Source: Pedobacter zeae
Lineage (GTDB): Bacteria > Bacteroidota > Bacteroidia > Sphingobacteriales > Sphingobacteriaceae
Direction: 5' to 3'
Length of the DNA stretch: 64,000 nucleotides
NCBI RefSeq assembly: GCF_014196715.1
Contig: NZ_JACIEF010000003.1
Location: 525,874-589,873, forward strand
The notes below the pieces were generated by a model. It worked only from the letters and a program-made list of their open reading frames with translations, was not told the origin of the DNA and did no database searches. A program made the position numbers and the translations under genes. Shown here in pieces: positions 46,157-53,440 of the stretch (positions are counted from its first letter, which is position 1; every line of letters begins with the position of its first letter).

Positions 46157-46174
46157 AATTAAATATAAACCATT

Positions 46175-46708
46175 ATGAAAAAAATTAAAATTATTACTTT
46201 TTCAATAATTTTTGCCCTAGTTAATATAACTACTGCAAACGCATCTATTACTAGCAGCATCGAAATTACAAGCAAATATAAATTTTCAAATCCTCCACTA
46301 ATTGAAGGTTACCTCTACAGAGATAGTAGTGATGGAAAAATTTATTGGAATGTTGGTGGAGTTCTATATCATATACAAGATTATGGATCATATCAATACC
46401 TATTTTCTAACCCAGAACATTATCAATTTGAAGTTAGTAACTTTCAACAACTGATAACATTACCATTTCCATACACCGGTACATATCCTGTTGGAATTAT
46501 AAGAGGGGGAGTAGACCTAGTAAATGCTGCAGGAAGTGTCTATTTAAGATTTTACGGACAGAATGGCATACATTATAAAATACCCAACCCAGCGACCATG
46601 GATAATTATCATATTAGATGGGATTCTATAATAAATGTGAATTATGTACCCGAGATTAATATCAAACCTTTTCCTTTATCAGCAAGCTATGAACGTTTTC
46701 CTAACTAA
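46175..46708 (+). CDS. Orphan secreted protein within the cassette
   Basis: A 177-residue protein that I do not recognise. A signal peptide (1-23, IFALVNITTANA) is followed by two similar modules: about 46-90 (YRDSSDGKIYWNVGGVLYHI) and about 108-155 (SVYLRFYGQNGIHYKIPNPATMDNYHI), each ending near an aromatic-rich turn with I-P/Q-D/N. The pattern (VYLxxxNGxxHxIPNPAT) recalls small repeat modules in secreted carbohydrate- or wall-binding proteins; this is an inference. No Cys, no catalytic motif and no membrane segment beyond the signal. G+C is about 30% (18-19 of 60 in two counted stretches) against 48% in neighbouring panC, suggesting transfer. Confidence 0.7.
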   Translation: MKKIKIITFSIIFALVNITTANASITSSIEITSKYKFSNPPLIEGYLYRDSSDGKIYWNVGGVLYHIQDYGSYQYLFSNPEHYQFEVSNFQQLITLPFPYTGTYPVGIIRGGVDLVNAAGSVYLRFYGQNGIHYKIPNPATMDNYHIRWDSIINVNYVPEINIKPFPLSASYERFPN

Positions 46709-46723
46709 ATAAATCAATAATTA

Positions 46724-46734
46724 TCGTAGTGCAC
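46724..46734. repeat. 11-bp terminal inverted repeat, right copy
   Basis: TCGTAGTGCAC, perfect reverse complement of 46146-46156. Confidence 0.75.
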
Positions 46735-46776
46735 ATAATTTAATCTCTAAAAGAGACATAATTGATGATGATAAAT

Positions 46777-46804
46777 TTACCTAATAATCATATTATCAAT
46801 CAGC
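46777..46804. repeat. 28-bp direct repeat, right copy (3' end of panC)
   Basis: Covers the panC stop codon and its last codons; see the left copy at 46012-46039. Confidence 0.85.
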
Positions 46805-47631
46805 CTGGTAGAACCTACCTTAGCTGCAACCAAAGCAACGAGGTTGTCTTCATCTTTCGATTTTGCTGGTTCAAGCGTATTGCCGTTTGCAATGGTAAAA
46901 TAATCGAGGGCAACGTCTTCAACATTATCGTACAATGCTTTGGCTTTACTTTCGAGCTCAGTGAGGGTGTATTCTTCAAAGTGATCGATTACAAACTGCA
47001 GCGATTTACTCAAAACCAGCGAGTGCTTCCGGTCTTCGGGGCTTAAATGAATATTTCGGCTGCTCATGGCCAGGCCATCATCTTCCCTGATAATCGGGCA
47101 GACAATAATGGTAATGGGCAGGTTAAAATGCGCCAGCATATTCTTAATCATCAGCACCTGCTGAAAATCTTTCTGCCCAAACATGGCCACATCGGGTTCA
47201 ACCGCATCAAATAGTTTTTTTACAATCTGGGTTACGCCCTGGTAATGTCCTTTCCTGAACGCGCCTTCCAGCAGAAATTCGGCATTTCCTAAATCGATGT
47301 GCCATTTTTCGTCGGCCCCCTGAGGGTACATTTCCTCCACATTTGGCATAAAAACACCATTGCAGCCGGCATCCCGCAGCATCGCCAGATCATGCTCAAT
47401 CGGTCGTGGGTATTTTTCCAGGTCCTTCGGATCGGTAAACTGGGTGGGGTTAACAAAAATACTGCAGATAATGATATCGGCATGTTGCTGGGCCAGTTTT
47501 ATCAACGAGATATGGCCATTATGCAGAGCGCCCATTGTAGGCACTAATGCTATTTTTTTAGCTGATGCTTTTAACGGCTGTAAAAAAGCCTTAAGCGTTG
47601 CTTTGGTTTTAAATATTTCCAATTTGGACAA
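46777..47631 (-). CDS. panC: Pantoate-beta-alanine ligase (PanC)
   Basis: A 284-residue ATP-dependent ligase making pantothenate. It has VPTMGALHNGHISLIKLA (HxGH motif), FVNPTQF, GQKDFQQ and the KMSKS-like MSSRN. The start appears to be TTG at 47631 or a TTG three codons later, since no ATG occurs before the LEIFKT start typical of the family. It lies divergent from the starch-synthase gene. The gap of about 950 bp to panD, filled by the cassette, is unusual for this gene pair. Confidence 0.95.
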   Translation of the reverse strand: MSKLEIFKTKATLKAFLQPLKASAKKIALVPTMGALHNGHISLIKLAQQHADIIICSIFVNPTQFTDPKDLEKYPRPIEHDLAMLRDAGCNGVFMPNVEEMYPQGADEKWHIDLGNAEFLLEGAFRKGHYQGVTQIVKKLFDAVEPDVAMFGQKDFQQVLMIKNMLAHFNLPITIIVCPIIREDDGLAMSSRNIHLSPEDRKHSLVLSKSLQFVIDHFEEYTLTELESKAKALYDNVEDVALDYFTIANGNTLEPAKSKDEDNLVALVAAKVGSTRLIDNMIIR

Positions 47632-47693
47632 TCTAAATTAAAGCCGTAAAGGTGTAAATTAATCTAAACGAAACCAAACAAATGCTTGCTATA

Positions 47694-47724
47694 TTGATAA
47701 ATAGTATTATTATGCTTACCTTTG
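47694..47724 (+). promoter_or_regulatory. Promoter of the starch synthase-domain gene
   Basis: TTG at 47694-47696 and TACCTTTG (TAnnTTTG) at 47717-47724 with 20 bp between, followed by C. The start codon is 41 bp later. Confidence 0.65.
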
Positions 47725-47765
47725 CAGCTCATTATCTTTTATTTAACTTAATATTTTCTTAAAAT

Positions 47766-48596
47766 ATGGAGATGGCAAAAACGAAGCTGCTGATTGTTAC
47801 ACATGAAATGTCGCCTTTCCTCGAGCTTACTAAAATTTCTGAAATTACGCGCCAGTTACCACAGGCTATGCAAGAAAAAGGATTTGAAATCCGTATCTTG
47901 ATGCCGAAATTCGGTAATATTAACGAAAGAAGAAATCGTTTACACGAAGTGATACGCTTGTCGGGAATGAACATCATTATTGATGACAATGATAATCCTT
48001 TAATCATTAAAGTAGCCTCCATCCCAGCTGCACGCATGCAGGTTTATTTCTTAGACAATGAAGAATATTTCCAGCGCAAACAGGTATTTAGAGATGCCAG
48101 TGGAAAATTCTTCGACGACAACGACGAACGTACGATTTTCTTTTGTAAAGGCGCACTGGAAACCGTTAAGAAATTAGGTTGGGCACCGGATATCGTTCAC
48201 TGTCATGGCTGGATGAGTGCATTAGTACCTGCCTACATCAAAACCACTTATAAAAACGATCCTACTTTTAAAAATTCTAAAGTAGTATATTCTATTTATG
48301 AGGATGGCTTTACAGAAAAGCTGAATACCAATTTCGCCGCTAAAGCAGTAATGTCTAATATGACGGAAGATGATACTAAAGCATTCTTACCTGCTGATTG
48401 CGAGAGCATGCACATTGGTGCGGTAACACACTCTGATGCAGTAGTTTTAGCAGACGAAAACCTAAATAAAGATGTGTTAAAATTTGTTAAAGATTCCAAT
48501 AAGCCAACATTAGCTTTTAACTTAACCGAGAATTTTGAAAACTTCTATACTTTTTATGAAGAAATTTCGAATGATGAATTGGTTTCAGTAGCTTAA
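47766..48596 (+). CDS. Starch/glycogen synthase catalytic-domain protein (GT5 N-half only)
   Basis: A 276-residue protein. LLIVTHEMSPFLELTKISEITRQLPQAM and WAPDIVHCHGWMSALVPAYIKT are the N-terminal half of glycogen synthase (Glyco_transf_5), but the protein ends at about 270 residues, before the C-terminal GT1 donor half. The KxGGL motif that contacts ADP-glucose is also changed (FLELTKISEI where KVGGLADV is usual). In many Bacteroidota this short form is annotated as glycogen/starch synthase. Its catalytic ability is doubtful. It is followed 21 bp later by a DUF4270 lipoprotein gene, a pairing seen often in the phylum. Confidence 0.85.
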   Translation: MEMAKTKLLIVTHEMSPFLELTKISEITRQLPQAMQEKGFEIRILMPKFGNINERRNRLHEVIRLSGMNIIIDDNDNPLIIKVASIPAARMQVYFLDNEEYFQRKQVFRDASGKFFDDNDERTIFFCKGALETVKKLGWAPDIVHCHGWMSALVPAYIKTTYKNDPTFKNSKVVYSIYEDGFTEKLNTNFAAKAVMSNMTEDDTKAFLPADCESMHIGAVTHSDAVVLADENLNKDVLKFVKDSNKPTLAFNLTENFENFYTFYEEISNDELVSVA

Positions 48597-48617
48597 TCAG
48601 GTATTATTATTTAAAAT

Positions 48618-50036
48618 ATGAAATTTACAAAACAAGACTTATTAACCCTGTTGATAGGTCTTTTTCTTTTTGCATCGTGTAAAAACCCGGACGGTGTTGG
48701 TTTGGACGTTGATCCGAATGCTGCCATTACCGGAACATTGGTGGTGTCTCCTGTTAGCACGCAATTGGTTCCGGAAACTGCTGCAAATACCTTCGGACAG
48801 CCCCGTTATCCGTTAGGCTATATGGTTGATCCTGTTTTTGGTAAAACAGAAGCGGGTATAGCCATGACTGTTTATCCTGTAATTAATACTGATTTTGGAA
48901 CAGCGCCTCAGCTTGATTCAGCTGTTTTGGTATTAAAATTCGACGAATCCAGCGCGGTAACCAAATTTTATGGAGATACCATTAACTCCAAATACAGCAT
49001 AGATGTATTCCAATTGGCCAATAAAGTAACAACATATCAAAGTTCGGATGTTCAGTCCATTAACAATACTTTATTAGGGAATTTCACAGGCAAATTAGCC
49101 CCGAATACCAAAGCTAAGGTGTATGATATTGTTACCGGTAAAGCTGATACTTTAAAGACAGTACCGGCACAGGTCAGAATTCCGCTTAACAAAACATTCA
49201 TTCAGAACAACATTTTAAACCTGGGTACAGCCGGCACCTCATCAAATGCAAAATTTATAGATGCTTTTAAAGGTTTATATGCTCAGGTAAATAAATCTTC
49301 GGCAACAGGTACGGGTGGCATTGGTTTCTTTAGCTTCTCAGGAACAGATTCTTATCTGCAGCTGGTTTGGAAAAAAACCAATTCATCCAACGGAATTGAT
49401 ACCGCTACTGTAAACTTCCCTATTGGTGCATTAAACACCAGTGGTCAAATTAGCGGTGTGGCCGCAAATATCAAACACGATTATGCTGGCACGCCTGTAC
49501 AGGAACAAATTCTTACACCAGGCGGCTCATATAATGTAACTTATCTACAGGGTCTGGCCGGCGTTAAAACCAAAATCAGCTTTGATGGACTGACATCTTT
49601 TACAACCAGTTACGGAAAAGTAATTGTTAATAAGGCCGAGCTGGTTATAGAACTTGGTGGGGGAGCGCCTGCATACCCTTTTAACGCCGCACAGCGACTT
49701 TCGTTGTACCGTTGGGATATTGCACACCAACCGGCTAACCTTCCCGATTACACGAATTTTGCGTTAAGCTCTTCGGGTATTTCTGCAGCAGGTGAGGCGC
49801 TTTATGGCGGATACTTCGATTCAGTTAAAAACCGTTATATCTTTATCATAACCAATTATGTCCAAAGCTTAATTGATGGCACCACAAAAGACGAAGGCAC
49901 ATTCCTGGCGCCAACTTCTTTTAACCTTTTCCAAACCGTGCCAACAGCAATTTCAGCAGAGAGATCGATTATTGGAACCGGTAATACAGCCACAAATAAA
50001 ATGAAACTAAATATCTATTATACCAAGATCAATTAG
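48618..50036 (+). CDS. DUF4270-domain lipoprotein
   Basis: A 472-residue lipoprotein: signal peptide with lipobox cysteine at residue 21 (LFLFASCKNPDG), then GVGLDVDPNAAITGTLV, the DUF4270 start. The body is beta-rich with long Ser/Thr/Asn loops and conserved LVIELGGGAPAYPFNAAQRLSLYRWD. DUF4270 genes usually follow the short starch synthase gene in Bacteroidota, as here. The function is unknown; an envelope role is implied by the lipid anchor. It ends at a terminator. Confidence 0.85.
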   Translation: MKFTKQDLLTLLIGLFLFASCKNPDGVGLDVDPNAAITGTLVVSPVSTQLVPETAANTFGQPRYPLGYMVDPVFGKTEAGIAMTVYPVINTDFGTAPQLDSAVLVLKFDESSAVTKFYGDTINSKYSIDVFQLANKVTTYQSSDVQSINNTLLGNFTGKLAPNTKAKVYDIVTGKADTLKTVPAQVRIPLNKTFIQNNILNLGTAGTSSNAKFIDAFKGLYAQVNKSSATGTGGIGFFSFSGTDSYLQLVWKKTNSSNGIDTATVNFPIGALNTSGQISGVAANIKHDYAGTPVQEQILTPGGSYNVTYLQGLAGVKTKISFDGLTSFTTSYGKVIVNKAELVIELGGGAPAYPFNAAQRLSLYRWDIAHQPANLPDYTNFALSSSGISAAGEALYGGYFDSVKNRYIFIITNYVQSLIDGTTKDEGTFLAPTSFNLFQTVPTAISAERSIIGTGNTATNKMKLNIYYTKIN

Positions 50037-50058
50037 GTATTGATATTATCGATTTCGA

Positions 50059-50092
50059 AAACTCCTGTTCTTAAAAGAGCAGGAGTTTTTTC
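50059..50092 (+). terminator. Terminator of the DUF4270 gene
   Basis: AAAACTCCTG and CAGGAGTTTT form a 10-bp stem with further pairing (TTCT/AGAG) around TTAA, followed by TTCTTT. It lies about 25 bp past the stop. Confidence 0.85.
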
Positions 50093-50200
50093 TTTATACG
50101 ACAATTGGATTTTATTATCAATGAAGCGCAATAATCGTCTCTACCAAATCCTGAATTGATTCTTAATTGCGCGTCGTTTAAACCTGCATTCCCAAACAAA

Positions 50201-50226
50201 AAGAGCCGCCATTCGGCAGCTCTCTT
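50201..50226 (-). terminator. Terminator of ssb
   Basis: AAGAGC(C)GCC pairs with GGC(A)GCTCTT around ATTC; the leftward strand continues TTTTTGTTTGG. About 20 bp past the ssb stop. Confidence 0.75.
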
Positions 50227-50244
50227 AATTTAAAGCATTTTATA

Positions 50245-50682
50245 TTAAAAAGGAAGGTCCCCATTTTCGTCAGACGATCCAATGGTAAATTCATCCTCAA
50301 TTTTAGCTTCAGGACTTTGATGTGCCGGTGCAACCGGACTTTGTTCGAAATCGCTTTTTCTGCCTAACATGGTAAAGTTTTCCGCTACAATTTCTGTTAC
50401 ATATTTTTTTACTTTTTCTTTATCTTCAAAGGACCTTGTTCTTAATTTGCCTTCAATATAAACCAGTTTACCTTTCTGAAGGTATTTGGAAGCTACTTCT
50501 GCCAAGCCACGCCACAGTACAATATTGTGCCACTCCGTTTGTTCTACTCTTTTTCCGTCTTTGTTGTATGTTTCAGATGTAGCTAATGGAAAACTGGCTA
50601 CTGTTACGCCACCGTCTAAATGCCGTACTTCAGGGTCTTTGCCTAAATGGCCTACTAAAATAACTTTGTTAATCCCAGACAT
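50245..50682 (-). CDS. ssb: Single-stranded DNA-binding protein
   Basis: A 145-residue protein: OB fold with INKVILVGHLGKDPEVR and EQTEWHNIVLWRGLAEVASKYLQKG, then a short linker and the acidic tip DENGDLPF, the docking site for partner repair proteins. The length is normal for Bacteroidota. It stands next to mutY on the same strand with 54 bp between. Confidence 0.96.
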   Translation of the reverse strand: MSGINKVILVGHLGKDPEVRHLDGGVTVASFPLATSETYNKDGKRVEQTEWHNIVLWRGLAEVASKYLQKGKLVYIEGKLRTRSFEDKEKVKKYVTEIVAENFTMLGRKSDFEQSPVAPAHQSPEAKIEDEFTIGSSDENGDLPF

Positions 50683-50736
50683 AAATATTTTTGGTTAGTT
50701 GTTTCGTTTTCTAAATGCACACCGAAAAGATGGTAA

Positions 50737-51798
50737 TTACTCCATATTGTCACTACAAAAATATTCCTGAACAAAATCATGGATTACTTTTGGCTGCGGT
50801 AGCTCATCTAATTTACTTAAAGATACCCAATTAAGTTCCTTTTGTATACTAAAGTTAAATATATAATTTTTTAATGCAAAAAATTGAACGTGGATTATTT
50901 GGTGGGTTAATACGTGTTTTTTTGAGCTGATCAGCTCAAAATCTGAAGCATTTCCAAAAGTTTTTTTCACTAAAGCCGTAAATAAACTGCCATCTGTATT
51001 TTCATGTGTGAGCGTTTCTACGCTTGGAAAATCATATAAATGCTGCCAGACATCTCCAGCCTGCCTTTCCCTTACCAATACTTTTTCACCATCAAAACAA
51101 ATAAAATAATTGATATAGCGGTGCTTCTGTGCAGTTTTTTTTAACTTAACAGGTAACTCATTTACCATTTTATGGCTAAAGGCGTAGCAGGTTTGGTTAA
51201 GCGGGCAAATGCCGCAGTTCGGCGATTTAGGTTTGCACTGCATTGCTCCAAATTCCATTATTGCCTGGTTATAGAGGGCAGGATCATCCTGATAAAGCAA
51301 CTCGTTTGCCAAGATAAAAAATTTCTTTTTCCCTGCAGGCGAATTGATCGGGGTATCAATACCATAATACCTGGAAAGCACCCGGAATACGTTTCCATCT
51401 ACCACAGCCCTCGCTTCTCCAGATGAAAATGAAGAGATGGCAGCAGCCGTATATTCGCCAATTCCCTTTAATTTTATTAATTCATCATGCAGTTTTGGGA
51501 AAACACCATTGTAATCTTTCATCACAATCTGTGCAGTTGCATGCATATTTCTTCCTCTTGAATAATACCCCAAACCTTGCCAGAGTTTTAAAACTTTGGC
51601 TTCGGTTGCCCTGGCAAAATCATTAACAGTAGGAAAATTTTCTAAAAATTTATTGAAATAAGGAAGGCCCTGCTCTACCCTTGTTTGCTGTAATATAACC
51701 TCTGATAACCAGATGGTATAAGCGTCATTGGTATGCCTCCAGGGCAAATCTCTCTTGTTTATCCGGTACCAATTGATGAGTTCATCTTGAAATGTCAT
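50737..51798 (-). CDS. mutY: A/G-specific adenine glycosylase MutY
   Basis: A 353-residue base-excision enzyme removing adenine opposite 8-oxoguanine. The catalytic Glu33 (LSEVILQQTR) and Asp134 (AVVDGNVFRV), helix-hairpin-helix LKGIGEYTAAA and the 4Fe-4S cysteines C188-X6-C195-X2-C198-X5-C204 are all present. The C-terminal NUDIX-like domain recognises the oxidised base. The length is normal. Confidence 0.96.
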   Translation of the reverse strand: MTFQDELINWYRINKRDLPWRHTNDAYTIWLSEVILQQTRVEQGLPYFNKFLENFPTVNDFARATEAKVLKLWQGLGYYSRGRNMHATAQIVMKDYNGVFPKLHDELIKLKGIGEYTAAAISSFSSGEARAVVDGNVFRVLSRYYGIDTPINSPAGKKKFFILANELLYQDDPALYNQAIMEFGAMQCKPKSPNCGICPLNQTCYAFSHKMVNELPVKLKKTAQKHRYINYFICFDGEKVLVRERQAGDVWQHLYDFPSVETLTHENTDGSLFTALVKKTFGNASDFELISSKKHVLTHQIIHVQFFALKNYIFNFSIQKELNWVSLSKLDELPQPKVIHDFVQEYFCSDNME

Positions 51799-51906
51799 TA
51801 CTGCAAATTACGATCTATTTTTCTGATTAAAAAAAAACTTGCAATTGCCTGATAAGTCTAACGATAAAAAAATCATCTTTTATTTCCCTATCTCATTAAA
51901 AAGCAA

Positions 51907-51914
51907 TACTTTTG
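51907..51914 (+). promoter_or_regulatory. -7 box of the HU gene
   Basis: TACTTTTG (TAnnTTTG) followed by C, about 55 bp before the start codon at 51969. Confidence 0.6.
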
Positions 51915-51968
51915 CAACCCCAAAACAGTAGTAATATTAAAACATAATAATATAATAAATAATAAAAT

Positions 51969-52271
51969 ATGACTAAGGCAGATATTATTTCAGAAATATC
52001 AACAAAAACCGGAATTGAGAAGGTTGATGTACAGGAAACAGTTGAGGCATTTTTCAAGGTTATCAAAACCAGCATGATTGGCGGTGAAAATGTATATGTT
52101 AGGGGCTTCGGAAGCTTTGTTGTTAAAAAGAGGGCGCAAAAAACTGCGAGAAATATCTCAAAAAACACTGCAATAATTATCCCAGAACACTTCGTTCCTA
52201 GCTTTAAACCAGCAAAAGTATTTGTTGATAAAGTGAAAAGTAATTCAAAAAAAATTAAGGTAGAAGCTTAA
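51969..52271 (+). CDS. HU/IHF-family DNA-binding protein
   Basis: A 100-residue nucleoid protein. TKADIISEISTKTGIEKVDVQETVEAFFKVI forms the two helices, GENVYVRGFGSFVVKKRAQKTARN the beta arm start, and ISKNTAIIIPEHFVPSFKPAKVF the arm tip and saddle, with the conserved RNxxxxxxxxIP-type Pro in EHFVPSFKP. It bends DNA non-specifically. It is followed by a TPR protein, a tiny basic protein and RNase G, an order common in the phylum. Confidence 0.93.
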   Translation: MTKADIISEISTKTGIEKVDVQETVEAFFKVIKTSMIGGENVYVRGFGSFVVKKRAQKTARNISKNTAIIIPEHFVPSFKPAKVFVDKVKSNSKKIKVEA

Positions 52272-52280
52272 GTCTTATAT

Positions 52281-53159
52281 ATGGATAGCAACATCAGATC
52301 AAAACAAACCATTATTATTGGAGCGATTGTATTGCTTGTTGCATTCTTATTTACAAGAGACATAAAGGGTTTGGTTAAACCAACGGAAGAAAATGGAAAA
52401 ATGCCTTCAAGCGGCAGTGTCGCGGGAACAGCTGCTCCATCATCCACCTCGGCACTAAACCTCGAAACTTCGTCTACTGCTGCAAAGAATGTGATCAACA
52501 AAAATTTGGCTACAGATATTACAGCTTTAGAAAATAGTTACAAAGGCGCAAATGGCGCAGAAAAGATTGAACTTGCTAAACAACTGGCTCAGAAATGGGA
52601 CGATGTTGAGCAGATTACTCCATCTGCCCTGTATTTAGAAATTGTAGCCGAAAACGAACCATCAGCAAAATCGTGGTTAGCGGCCGGTAATCAATTTATA
52701 AAAGCTTTTGAAAGCACACAAGATAGTATTGCACAGCCTGCTTTATTGCAGAAAGCGAATGCATCTTACAAAAATGCATTAGAGAAAGACTCAACAAACA
52801 TTGAAGCTAAAACAGGCTTAGGGGTAACAATAGTAAATGGCTTAGGCGCACCAATGCAAGGTATTGCAATGTTGCTGGAAGTTGTAGCTAAAGATCCTAA
52901 AAACGTAAAGGCGAACATGAATTTAGGATTATTCTCTATAAAATCAGGTCAGTTCGATAAAGCAATTCCCCGTTTTAATACGGTAATTGCCACTGCTCCA
53001 ACCCCTGAGGCCTATTTTTATTTAGGCACTGCATTAGAAAATTTAGGCAGAAATAAAGAAGCAGTAAATGCTTACCTATCAAGCAAAAAATTAGCGGCTA
53101 ACCCTACCTTATCATCTTTTATTGATAAGAAGGTGGCTGAACTAAAGAATAAAAATTAA
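52281..53159 (+). CDS. Membrane-anchored TPR protein
   Basis: A 292-residue protein with one N-terminal membrane helix (KQTIIIGAIVLLVAFLF, about 7-23) and a Ser/Ala-rich linker, then at least three TPR repeats between about 130 and 285 (KASYKNALEKDSTNIEAKTGLG, MNLGLFSIKSGQFDKAIPRF, YFYLGTALENLGRNKEAVNAY). It likely scaffolds a protein complex from the inner membrane. It begins 9 bp after the HU gene stop. Confidence 0.82.
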   Translation: MDSNIRSKQTIIIGAIVLLVAFLFTRDIKGLVKPTEENGKMPSSGSVAGTAAPSSTSALNLETSSTAAKNVINKNLATDITALENSYKGANGAEKIELAKQLAQKWDDVEQITPSALYLEIVAENEPSAKSWLAAGNQFIKAFESTQDSIAQPALLQKANASYKNALEKDSTNIEAKTGLGVTIVNGLGAPMQGIAMLLEVVAKDPKNVKANMNLGLFSIKSGQFDKAIPRFNTVIATAPTPEAYFYLGTALENLGRNKEAVNAYLSSKKLAANPTLSSFIDKKVAELKNKN

Positions 53160-53195
53160 TTAACAGATTAATAAAAACATTTAAAACTTAAAACT

Positions 53196-53285
53196 ATGCC
53201 AAGCGGTAAAAAAAGAAAGAGACATAAAATGGCTACCCACAAACGTAAAAAACGTTTAAGAAAAAACAGACATAAGAAAAAATAG
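53196..53285 (+). CDS. 29-residue highly basic protein, AURKAIP1/COX24-like
   Basis: A tiny ORF between the TPR and rng genes: MPSGKKRKRHKMATHKRKKR, then LRKNRHKKK and a TAG stop. It is almost all Lys, Arg and His. Bacteroidota genomes carry this peptide, annotated with the AURKAIP1/COX24 domain, whose mitochondrial and mycobacterial relatives (mS38, bS22) are small-subunit ribosomal proteins. The conserved KMATHKRKKRLRKNR core fits. A ribosomal role is the best guess. It sits in front of RNase G, an RNA-processing enzyme. Confidence 0.85.
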   Translation: MPSGKKRKRHKMATHKRKKRLRKNRHKKK

Positions 53286-53309
53286 TTTCTTATTTTGATA
53301 AAGCCAGTT

Positions 53310-53337
53310 AAACCTCATAGTAAACACTATGAGGTTT
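53310..53337. terminator. Hairpin after the 29-aa protein gene
   Basis: AAACCTCATAGT and ACTATGAGGTTT form a perfect 12-bp stem around AAAC, about 25 bp past the stop. There is no clear T-run, so it may be a processing site or a weak terminator. Confidence 0.6.
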
Positions 53338-53440
53338 AAACAATTTATATGATTTTCTTATTGTATAGGTTTTTGGCTATATCACTGTTTTTTATTTACT
53401 ATCCATTTGTTAATAGGCGAAAGCCTTAAATCTGTAGCTG

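Larger units (their letters stand above)
45829..46174. other. Spacer between panD and the cassette gene
   Basis: Contains the panD -7 box (45833-45840), an unassigned AT-rich stretch, the first 28-bp direct repeat (46012-46039) and the left 11-bp inverted repeat (46146-46156). No ORF above a few codons and no RNA gene seen. In the usual Bacteroidota order panC and panD are adjacent, so everything here is extra DNA. Confidence 0.5.

Noticed and set aside
46012..46804. Integron cassette or IS element
   Set aside because: No attC-like fold, no transposase, and a 28-bp duplication is too long for an IS target-site duplication; kept only as an unclassified cassette.
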